This document shows positions 1 to 4,978 of a stretch of DNA of 5,357 nt, in pieces (the stretch's first letter is position 1; the number at the start of each line of letters is the position of its first letter). Source of the DNA: Tannerella sp. (lineage in GTDB: Bacteria > Bacteroidota > Bacteroidia > Bacteroidales > Tannerellaceae); contig JAIRLL010000227.1 of NCBI GenBank assembly GCA_031259505.1, positions 1 through 5,357 on the forward strand. The letters are read 5' to 3'. The notes beneath the pieces are model-generated. The model saw only the letters and a program-made list of their open reading frames with translations. It had not been told where the DNA came from and ran no database searches. Both the position numbers and the translations under genes were made by a program.

Positions 1-138
1 GCTACACTATCAGTAGGCGGGCGGCTACACGATCAGTAGACGGACGCCTACACTATCAGTAGACGGGCGGCTACACGATCAGTAGACGGACGGCTACACG
101 ATCAACAGGCGGACGGCTGCCCGATCAACAGACGGGCG
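1..138. repeat. 23-bp tandem repeat, class A (6 units, continues off the left edge)
   Basis: Six head-to-tail units of exactly 23 bp begin at 1, 24, 47, 70, 93 and 116, with no spacers. The shared core is CACGATCAGTAGACGG. Units 2 and 4 are identical. Units 1 and 3 share a variant (CACTATCAGTA), giving a 46-bp higher-order dimer. Units 5 and 6 change CAGTAG to CAACAG. The first base of the window already falls on a unit boundary, so the array probably extends upstream. TAG on the plus strand, and TGA and TAG on the minus strand, recur every 23 bp and so rotate through the frames. All six frames are closed, so this part is non-coding. Its function is unknown. Confidence 0.93.
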
Positions 139-207
139 GCTGTGAGGTTAGACGCCGGGCGGCGTCGAGGCAAGACGCGCCTCGGCGTCGAGGTTAGACG
201 CAGCAGT
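139..207. repeat. Degenerate transition block of the 23-bp array (3 units)
   Basis: Three units, at 139, 162 and 185, keep the 23-bp register but differ from both flanking classes. GAGGTTAGACGC occurs at 144-155 and again at 190-201, exactly 46 bp (two periods) apart. GCGTCGAGG occurs at 162 and 185, one period apart. The block joins class A to class B without breaking the phase, which suggests that one ancestral array diversified rather than two arrays meeting by chance. The units are more diverged from each other than those on either side, as expected for an old core between recently homogenised ends. This is an inference. Confidence 0.75.
160..190 (+). other. Strong hairpin in the centre of the repeat array
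   Basis: Bases 160-171 pair with 179-190 around a 7-nt loop (172-178, AAGACGC). The 12-bp stem is perfect apart from two G-T wobbles (162/188 and 165/185). The inner six pairs, CGAGGC with GCCTCG, are exact. The wobbles would be C-A mismatches in the opposite strand, so the fold is better in plus-strand RNA or single-stranded DNA. No T-tract follows, so it does not look like an intrinsic terminator. It may be a chance product of GC-rich repeats. Confidence 0.55.
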
Positions 208-347
208 ACGAACAGCCTCTTTGCCGGACGGCGAACAGCCTCTTTGCCGGACGACGAACAGCCTCTTTGCCGGACGACGAACAGCCTCTTTGCCGGACGG
301 CGAACAGCCTCTTTGCCGGACGGCGAACAGCCTCTTTGCCCGGATTG
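208..347. repeat. 23-bp tandem repeat, class B (5 full units plus a partial unit)
   Basis: Near-identical 23-bp units begin at 210, 233, 256, 279 and 302. A sixth, from 325, matches for 16 bases and then degenerates by about 347. The shared core is GAACAGCCTCTTTGCCGG. The only variation is the last three bases: GGC in units 1, 4 and 5, and GAC in units 2 and 3. The register is the same as class A (offset 230, or 10 periods), and aligned A and B units agree at about 12 of 23 positions, including the shared GGACG end. No stop triplet occurs in any of the six frames, so every frame is open across this block. Several long reading frames crossing it are therefore artefacts. The rest of the gap before the next gene, 348-383, holds nothing recognisable. 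Confidence 0.93.
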
Positions 348-383
348 CTCCGCCGCCACTCTGCCCCCATTCAGTCATTCAAC

Positions 384-1247
384 TCATCCGACTTCGATCA
401 CCAGATATTCGCTAAAGTTCCAGAACTGCGTGATGTCCAGAATGTGCAGCGTAAGGTTGCCGCCTTCGTCTCTGACAAACTTGTACGAGCCTTCGGGATG
501 ATTTGTCCTGATGGAGGCTTTGCCGTCGAACAGAGGAATTTCGGTCACATCGCGTATGTCGATGGCGATGAAATAGTCTTTGTTGAACGTCGACTGCAGG
601 GCTTTGGGTTTCGAAAAAAGCCCGCCGCCCGTCAGGATATTCTGCTCTTTCAACTCCCGGCGGGTGCCGTAGCAGTAGTATGCGCGATAGAGCTCCTTCT
701 CCTGCGCGCGCAACTGTTCCGATTGCGAAGCGGTCGTTTGCGAGAGCTCCTGAAGATTGTCGGCCAGCGTCGCAACGGTTTCATCCAGTTCGCGGATACG
801 GATGTCTTTTTTCATCAGTTCGTCCTGCAGCGCGGCAATCGTGCCTGCTTTCCGGTTGATTTCGGCGTTCAGGCGGTTGACGGTCTTCTGCAACCCGTCT
901 GACCGGATGTCGCTTTCTTTCATCTTTTCCTGCAGTCTGGCAAGCTGCTCCCTGTTGCTCTTCAGCGTTTTGGCAATCAGGAGGACGTTGTTCCTGATTT
1001 GCTCTCTCACCGTGGGAGTGATTTCGCCCGACTGCCGGATGTTCAGATACTCTTCCGATTCGTTCATGCTTTGGAGGCTTTCTTCCACTTCGTTCAGCGT
1101 CGAAAGCATGTCGTTCAGTTCCTGCGAGGACTTTTCCTTTTCGATTTTCAGCAGTTCGTTTTCCTGCTTCAATTCCTCGTATCTGGATTTCTCCACGCAC
1201 GAGGCGCACAATGTCATGCAAAGACATAAAAGTACAATCTTTTTCAT
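384..1247 (-). CDS. Coiled-coil lipoprotein of the Bacteroidales cell envelope, function unknown
   Basis: The product has 287 residues. Residues 1-17 form a lipoprotein signal peptide (MKKIVLLCLCMTLCASC). Cys17 is the likely lipidated residue; the lipobox CASC is slightly loose, with Leu at -4. No acidic surface-export signal of the SDDDD type follows the Cys, so an inner-leaflet or periplasm-facing location is plausible. Residues about 20-190 are rich in E, K, L and Q with heptad-like spacing and should form a long coiled coil, interrupted near 70-80 (SGEITPT). The C-terminal domain (about 188-287) is distinct. It has an AYYCYGTRRELKEQNIL segment, a GGGLFSKPK turn, then a probably beta-rich stretch ending FWNFSEYLVIEV. 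I recall similar proteins (coiled coil plus a 'Y-x-GT-x-xELKE' domain) as hypothetical proteins across Bacteroidales, but no established function. It starts 39 bp after rsmI with no clear promoter of its own, so it is probably the last gene of the operon. A structural or envelope-scaffold role is only a guess. Confidence 0.9.
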   Translation of the reverse strand: MKKIVLLCLCMTLCASCVEKSRYEELKQENELLKIEKEKSSQELNDMLSTLNEVEESLQSMNESEEYLNIRQSGEITPTVREQIRNNVLLIAKTLKSNREQLARLQEKMKESDIRSDGLQKTVNRLNAEINRKAGTIAALQDELMKKDIRIRELDETVATLADNLQELSQTTASQSEQLRAQEKELYRAYYCYGTRRELKEQNILTGGGLFSKPKALQSTFNKDYFIAIDIRDVTEIPLFDGKASIRTNHPEGSYKFVRDEGGNLTLHILDITQFWNFSEYLVIEVG

Positions 1248-1286
1248 AAATCCGTTCTTTTTGATGGTTATATACTACATATATGT

Positions 1287-1973
1287 TTAATGCGAGTTTT
1301 TTCTGTTTGCGCCGTCCACGACAATCACAAATTCGCCTCTGGGTTCGACGGCCGAGAAATGTGCGACGACATCGCTCAGCGTTCCGCGGCAGGTCTGTTC
1401 GAAATGCTTGGACAGTTCTCTCGACACGGAGACTCGCCGTTCTCCGCCGAAAGCTTCGGCCAGTTGCGTCAGCGTTTTCAGCAGACGGAAAGGCGATTCG
1501 TAGAAAACGATGCTCCGCTCTTCGACCGACAGCGCCTGCAGGCGCGTCCTGCGTCCCTTTTTCTGCGGCAGGAATCCTTCGAAACAGAACCTTTCGGCCG
1601 GCAGTCCCGAAACGACCAGCGCGGGCACAAAAGCCGTCGCGCCGGGTAGACATTCCACCTCGACCTCCCGGCGGATACACTCGCGCACGAGCAGATAACC
1701 CGGATCGGAAATGGCCGGCGTCCCCGCATCAGACACGAGCACAATCCGCTCGCCACTCCTGATGCGTTCCGCAATCTGCTCGACCTGGCGGTGCTCGTTG
1801 AACTTGTGATGCGACTGCAACGGCTTCCTGATGTCGTAATGTTTCAGCAGGATGCTGCTTGTCCGCGTATCTTCGGCCAGAATCAGATCGGCCTCCTTCA
1901 GCGTGCGGATAGCCCGGAGCGTGATGTCTTCGAGGTTTCCAATCGGCGTAGGTACGACTGTCAGCTTTGCCAT
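1287..1973 (-). CDS. rsmI: 16S rRNA (cytidine(1402)-2'-O)-methyltransferase RsmI
   Basis: The product has 228 residues. RsmI transfers a methyl group from S-adenosylmethionine to the 2'-O of C1402 in the decoding centre of 16S rRNA, acting in the cytoplasm on the small ribosomal subunit. The tetrapyrrole-methylase fold is clear from ordered family motifs: PTPIGNLEDIT (8-18), AEDTRTS (33-39), SDAGTPAISDPG (81-92, the glycine-rich SAM-site segment), PGATAFVPALVVSGLP (109-124), FEGFLP (131-136), FYESPFR (157-163) and RELSKHFEQ (185-193). I chose the start at 1973 because the family begins almost directly with this 'M-x-x-L-x-VPTPIGNL' sequence. Upstream in-frame starts would run into the preceding gene. 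There is no Shine-Dalgarno sequence. The protein is shorter than the E. coli enzyme (about 286 residues) and lacks its C-terminal extension; I believe this is usual in Bacteroidota. It starts 8 bp after the upstream gene, so the two are probably co-transcribed. Confidence 0.96.
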   Translation of the reverse strand: MAKLTVVPTPIGNLEDITLRAIRTLKEADLILAEDTRTSSILLKHYDIRKPLQSHHKFNEHRQVEQIAERIRSGERIVLVSDAGTPAISDPGYLLVRECIRREVEVECLPGATAFVPALVVSGLPAERFCFEGFLPQKKGRRTRLQALSVEERSIVFYESPFRLLKTLTQLAEAFGGERRVSVSRELSKHFEQTCRGTLSDVVAHFSAVEPRGEFVIVVDGANRKNSH

Positions 1974-1981
1974 TGCGCGGT

Positions 1982-2695
1982 TTATTTGCTGAAACATTTT
2001 TCCATTATGGCCAGAAACCCGGTCACGGCTTCGTCTTCGAAATCCCATCCGAAAGAGGATTTCAGATACGCAGCGCCTTTTTCGTACGAGTTTATTCTGT
2101 TCAGTTCGGCAACAGTCCGGTCCATCAGCGACATGTCGCCGCCGAACAGTTCGCGGCCGAAGCGGAAGCGGTCGTTCAGCGTCAGCCATTTTTTCATGTT
2201 CGCCGCCGGGTTTTGTCTGCTTGCGTCGCCTTTTGTTCCTGCACCGGGCGGCGCGGCGACTGTCGGTGGCGGCGGAGGCGTGCGCGGCGTTTCTTCCTGT
2301 CCGTGCGCATCCGGAACCGCCTTTTCGACTGCCGGCGCTGCGGCTACGGACGCCGGCTCGGGAACCGGCGGCGGAGGAGGAGGGAAGGAAGGCAAAACAG
2401 TCCCGGAAACCTGCGTACCTGCATGTTCGACAGGCTGTTCGGCCTCCTCCTGCTTCTTTTCCAGAGGAGGAACGGTCGAAAGGATTTGCGCCTGATGCGC
2501 CTTTATCCGCGCTTCGAAAAGTGCGATCTGCTCTATTTCCAACTCGCGGAGCGCCTCCTGCACTCTACCCGCAATGTCGTAGGCACGACTGAAAAAAGAG
2601 ACCGGATAAATGTCTCTTTCATATATTTCCTCCGTGAGCGTGAGCAGTTTTTTGATCTGGACAATTAATGCGTCTAACTTTTCTTTATCTTCCAT
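1982..2695 (-). CDS. Conserved hypothetical protein with a proline-rich linker and a conserved C-terminal domain
   Basis: The product has 237 residues, with no signal peptide or membrane segment, so it is probably cytoplasmic. It has three parts. An N-terminal helical region (about 1-95) is charged and includes the segment ERDIYPVSFFSRAYDIAGRVQEAL. A low-complexity linker (about 96-165) contains six prolines in a row (105-110) and five (140-144) among Ala, Val and Glu. A compact C-terminal domain (about 168-237) contains LNDRFRFGRELFGGDMSLMDRT, then SYEKGAAYLKSSFGWDFEDEAV. I recall 'LNDRF-F-RELFGGD' domains in uncharacterised Bacteroidales proteins, but no function. The polyproline runs imply dependence on elongation factor P. 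The start at 2695 follows an A-rich leader and sits 21 bp downstream of a Bacteroides-type -7 box. It is the first gene of the probable operon with rsmI and the lipoprotein gene. Composition alone does not show what it does; a link to ribosome or rRNA maturation rests only on neighbourhood. Confidence 0.88.
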   Translation of the reverse strand: MEDKEKLDALIVQIKKLLTLTEEIYERDIYPVSFFSRAYDIAGRVQEALRELEIEQIALFEARIKAHQAQILSTVPPLEKKQEEAEQPVEHAGTQVSGTVLPSFPPPPPPVPEPASVAAAPAVEKAVPDAHGQEETPRTPPPPPTVAAPPGAGTKGDASRQNPAANMKKWLTLNDRFRFGRELFGGDMSLMDRTVAELNRINSYEKGAAYLKSSFGWDFEDEAVTGFLAIMEKCFSK

Positions 2696-2716
2696 CTTTC
2701 ATTCAATAAGTTGCAA

Positions 2717-2747
2717 CAAATATATATATATTTTCTTACGCGGCAAT
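2717..2747 (-). promoter_or_regulatory. Bacteroides-type promoter of the three-gene operon
   Basis: On the minus strand, TATATTTG (2724-2717) matches the Bacteroidota -7 consensus TAnnTTTG at every defined position. ATTG (2747-2744) stands 19 bp upstream and matches the -33 TTTG at three of four positions, with a normal spacer. The -7 box ends 21 bp before the start codon at 2695, so the 5' leader would be only about 10-15 nt. Transcription from here would cover the hypothetical gene, rsmI and the lipoprotein gene. The surrounding TA-rich run (about 2719-2731) could make chance matches more likely. Confidence 0.65.
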
Positions 2748-2776
2748 CACCGTTTTATTACTTGAAACGGCGCCGC
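2740..2776. other. Imperfect inverted repeat between the helicase gene and the operon promoter
   Basis: CCGTTT (2750-2755) pairs with AAACGG (2765-2770) around a 9-nt loop. GCGGC (2740-2744) pairs with GCCGC (2772-2776) outside it, across a 5/1 asymmetric internal loop, giving 11 bp in total. It lies 32 bp past the helicase stop codon and its left arm overlaps the -33 element of the next promoter. No T-tract follows on either strand, so it is at best a weak or Rho-assisted terminator. An operator role is equally possible. An additional AT-rich dyad (GTAAYAA type) overlaps the helicase stop. Confidence 0.4.
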
Positions 2777-2807
2777 AGGCATAATTTGTAACAATTCCAG
2801 ACAGTTA

Positions 2808-4241
2808 TTACTTCGCCGATTTACGCCCGTCTTCAAATTCGCCGGGCAGATTGACGAGGAATATCCGTTCGGCAGCTCTTGTAAATGCGGTATATAGCCA
2901 GCGGTAGAAATCTTCGCCCAGCATGTCGTTCGTGACGAAACCGATGTCCAGAAAGACATTTTTCCACTGTCCGCCCTGCGCCTTGTGGCATGTGACGGCA
3001 TACGCATATTTGACCTGCACGGCGTTGTAGTAAGGGTCGACCTTGATTTTACGTATTTTATCCGCTTTTGTCTTCTCGTCCGCACAGTCTTCCCACACGC
3101 CGAAGAACAGTTTGTCGTTCAATTCCCGCGACAGTGCAGGCGATTCGCTTTGCAGTGCATCCAGCAGAATCCGTATTTCCATTTCCAGATCGTAGTCCTG
3201 AAACCTCGCCAGCACGTCGCAAAAGCGGAAGCCGTACATCTCCGTCGTGCGTCGTGTGCGGATGACTTCGATGATTTCTCCGTTGGCGATGAAGTCCATA
3301 TTCGGCTGCTGCGCCGCCAGGGAGTAATTGTTCTTGACCACCATAAGCCGGTCTCCTGCCGAGATTTCATCCTCGCGGTACAGGATGCGGTTTCGTATGC
3401 CGTTACTGTATGCGAGGGCGCGTTTGTTGGAACGGCAGATAATCATCGTGTCGTCGATGCCGTCGCGGGCGTACGCCGACGAAATGGCTTCGATGAGTTC
3501 ATCGCCGCCGATCTTCGTCACGTCCGCAAAACGGCTCAGTTGCAGTTTGGGATAATCTCTGATTTGCCGCCTGCGCAGACATTCCCTGATCAGGGTGGCA
3601 TTGAACAGGATGCCCGAATCTTCGCTCTGGCGCGCCACCTGCGTCAGATTTATTTCGGTGACTTGCAGCAGATAGCTGTTCAACTGACCGACGCTTAGCG
3701 CCGGACTTTCGGACTGCATGACGGGGGGTAGCTGGGCGGCGTCGCCAATCAGAATCAGCCGGCAACACTCGCCTTCGTAGACGTAGCGAATCAGGTCGTC
3801 GAGCAGGCGGCCGCTGCCGAAAACGTGCGCTTCGCCGGGACTGTTGGATATCATGGACGCTTCGTCGACAATAAAAATCGTATCTTTATGCAGATTCGGC
3901 GCCGGAGAAAAACCTCCCGGCTCGTGAGAGAAAGTCTTCCGCCGGTAAATCGTTTTATGGATAGTAAACGCGTTTTGCCCCGCATATCCCGAAAAAATTT
4001 TTGCAGCTCTCCCGGTCGGCGCCATTAAAACCGTTTTTTGCCGCATCCGCGTCAGCGCCTTGACGGCCGCACCAAGTAGCGACGTTTTGCCCGTGCCTGC
4101 ATACCCTTTGAAAAGCAGGACTGTACGGCTTTCGCGAGCGATCAGAAAATCAATAAAACCGTCGATTGCCAAGCGCTGTTCGTCCGTCGGAACGTACGGC
4201 AGAAACTGCAATATTTGCTGAAAAATAAAATCTTTTGCCAT
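2808..4241 (-). CDS. Superfamily 1 DNA helicase, RecD/Dda/Pif1-like, ATP-binding
   Basis: The product has 477 residues and should unwind duplex DNA using ATP, probably 5'-to-3' as in the SF1B group. The motifs are complete and in order: Q-motif-like TDEQRLAI (19-26), Walker A GYAGTGKTS (46-54), motif Ia APTGRAAKIF (74-83), Walker B IFIVDEASM (122-130), motif III LIGDAAQLPPV (164-174), a QVARQSEDSGIL segment (201-212, motif IV region), GDRLMVVKNNY (296-306), motif V YAVTCHKAQGGQW (414-426) and motif VI LYTAFTRAAERIFLV (449-463, UvrD_C_2 type). It lacks the long N-terminal domain of RecD2 and no recB or recC is nearby, so it is probably a stand-alone repair or replication helicase rather than a RecBCD subunit. 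The start at 4241 (MAKDFIFQQ) leaves the whole domain intact; there is no Shine-Dalgarno sequence. The gene diverges from the membrane-protein gene at 4334. On its leader, TACCTTTA (4271-4264) is a one-mismatch -7 box without a clear -33. Automated names such as 'exodeoxyribonuclease V alpha' or 'AAA family ATPase' refer to such proteins. Confidence 0.93.
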   Translation of the reverse strand: MAKDFIFQQILQFLPYVPTDEQRLAIDGFIDFLIARESRTVLLFKGYAGTGKTSLLGAAVKALTRMRQKTVLMAPTGRAAKIFSGYAGQNAFTIHKTIYRRKTFSHEPGGFSPAPNLHKDTIFIVDEASMISNSPGEAHVFGSGRLLDDLIRYVYEGECCRLILIGDAAQLPPVMQSESPALSVGQLNSYLLQVTEINLTQVARQSEDSGILFNATLIRECLRRRQIRDYPKLQLSRFADVTKIGGDELIEAISSAYARDGIDDTMIICRSNKRALAYSNGIRNRILYREDEISAGDRLMVVKNNYSLAAQQPNMDFIANGEIIEVIRTRRTTEMYGFRFCDVLARFQDYDLEMEIRILLDALQSESPALSRELNDKLFFGVWEDCADEKTKADKIRKIKVDPYYNAVQVKYAYAVTCHKAQGGQWKNVFLDIGFVTNDMLGEDFYRWLYTAFTRAAERIFLVNLPGEFEDGRKSAK

Positions 4242-4292
4242 CGGAATAAAATTTATTTTGCGATAAAGGTACGGCTTTATAATATCTTTCTA

Positions 4293-4300
4293 TATATTTG
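4293..4300 (+). promoter_or_regulatory. Bacteroides-type -7 box upstream of the membrane-protein/DUF3822 pair
   Basis: TATATTTG matches TAnnTTTG at all defined positions and ends 33 bp before the start at 4334. I find no TTTG-like -33 element at the usual 19-21 bp spacing, so this is a half-supported promoter. The divergent region 4242-4333 also holds a perfect odd-centred AT palindrome, AATAAA-A-TTTATT (4245-4257), immediately before the helicase start codon. Confidence 0.5.
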
Positions 4301-4333
4301 CAGCATTGAAATAAATCGAAAACAAAATAAGAC

Positions 4334-4966
4334 ATGAAAATTGTAGTAAAAATTCTATTGGTTGGAGCAGTCCTTTTGCTGACGTATATGTGCTTTCGCA
4401 GCATTATGGGGAATGTAGAGTTTGACAGTGAACGAGAAATTCGCGAAACTGCCATTCAGGCGAACCTGATTGACATTCGGAAAGCACAGATTGAGTACAA
4501 AAATGTGTATGGCGTTCATGCGGCTAATTTCGAAGAACTTGGCACATTCCTGAAAGAGAAGAAACTTCCGTTCCTTATTAAGGAAGGTACGTTGACGGAC
4601 GAGCAGTTGGAAAAGGGTATGACGGAAAAGGAAGCCGTCAAGCGCGGTCTTATCAGGCGCGATACGATCTGGGTGCTGGCGAAAGACACGCTGTTCGGGG
4701 CGAACTACAACGTCGACTCGATGGCGATTGTGCCGGTGAAGACCGTGAATGCGCGGTTTCAAATGGATACGGCTACGCTTCCTTCTTCTTCGGGATATAC
4801 CGTGCACGTGTTCGAGTGCGGCGTGAAGTACGACGTTTATCTTGGAGATCTGGACAGACAGCTTTTGATCAACTTGAAAGACGAGATGCAGAAGATGGGC
4901 AAATACGACGGTCTGCGTGTCGGTTCCATAAAGGAAATCAATAACAACGCAGGTAACTGGGAATAA
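4334..4966 (+). CDS. Single-span membrane-anchored hypothetical protein (Bacteroidales)
   Basis: The product has 210 residues. An N-terminal hydrophobic helix (about 3-21, VVKILLVGAVLLLTYMCF) after a short positive start looks like an uncleaved signal anchor, so the rest should lie outside the cytoplasm. There is no lipobox; Cys20 lies too deep in the helix, in the context TYMC. Residues about 34-75 look helical (IRETAIQANLIDIRKAQIEYKNVYGVHAANFEELGTFL). This layout, an anchor helix followed by 'I-x-x-AQ-x-EYK-x-x-G-x-x-A-x-x-x-ELG', resembles type IV pilin or pseudopilin N-terminal regions, but no prepilin cleavage motif (G before F-[ST]-x-x-E) is present. The remainder includes RDTIWVLAKDTLFGANYNVDS (109-129) and a probably beta-rich C-terminus. 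I recall uncharacterised Bacteroidales homologues but know no function. The leader is A-rich without a Shine-Dalgarno sequence. The DUF3822 gene follows after 12 bp, so the two are probably one operon. Confidence 0.9.
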   Translation: MKIVVKILLVGAVLLLTYMCFRSIMGNVEFDSEREIRETAIQANLIDIRKAQIEYKNVYGVHAANFEELGTFLKEKKLPFLIKEGTLTDEQLEKGMTEKEAVKRGLIRRDTIWVLAKDTLFGANYNVDSMAIVPVKTVNARFQMDTATLPSSSGYTVHVFECGVKYDVYLGDLDRQLLINLKDEMQKMGKYDGLRVGSIKEINNNAGNWE

Positions 4967-4978
4967 GCGAAAAGAATC

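Noticed and set aside
1..347. CRISPR array
   Set aside because: The 23-bp units are directly adjacent with no unique spacers between them, the repeats vary by class, and no cas gene is in the window.
1..347. Iteron-type replication origin
   Set aside because: The unit length would fit, but there is no rep gene, DnaA box or AT-rich segment in the block, and the neighbours are chromosomal housekeeping genes.
102..378. Minus-strand repetitive peptides (102-359, 148-378)
   Set aside because: They are encoded almost entirely by the stop-free 23-bp repeats in two overlapping frames, which is a periodicity artefact.
142..902. Plus-strand proteins beginning in the repeats (142-501, 221-415, 267-902)
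   Set aside because: They are open only because class B repeats lack stops, and they then run antisense through the well-supported lipoprotein gene. Their composition is rich in Arg, Ser and Phe, with no domain.
1277..1286. ACATATATGT palindrome between rsmI and the lipoprotein gene as an operator
   Set aside because: It is a short AT-rich 10-mer directly abutting the rsmI stop codon, with no promoter elements beside it, so chance is the simpler explanation.
781..1680. 299-residue minus-strand reading frame spanning the rsmI and lipoprotein genes
   Set aside because: It is a shadow in another frame crossing the junction of two intact genes, Arg-rich and without recognisable motifs.
1974..2189. 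N-terminal extension of rsmI up to position 2189
   Set aside because: The extra 72 residues are Arg-rich and overlap the 3' end of the upstream gene in another frame. The family begins at the MAKLTVVPTPIGNL start.
2985..3698. 237-residue plus-strand reading frame antisense to the helicase
   Set aside because: It lies wholly inside a gene with complete helicase motifs. Such antisense frames are common in GC-rich codon usage.
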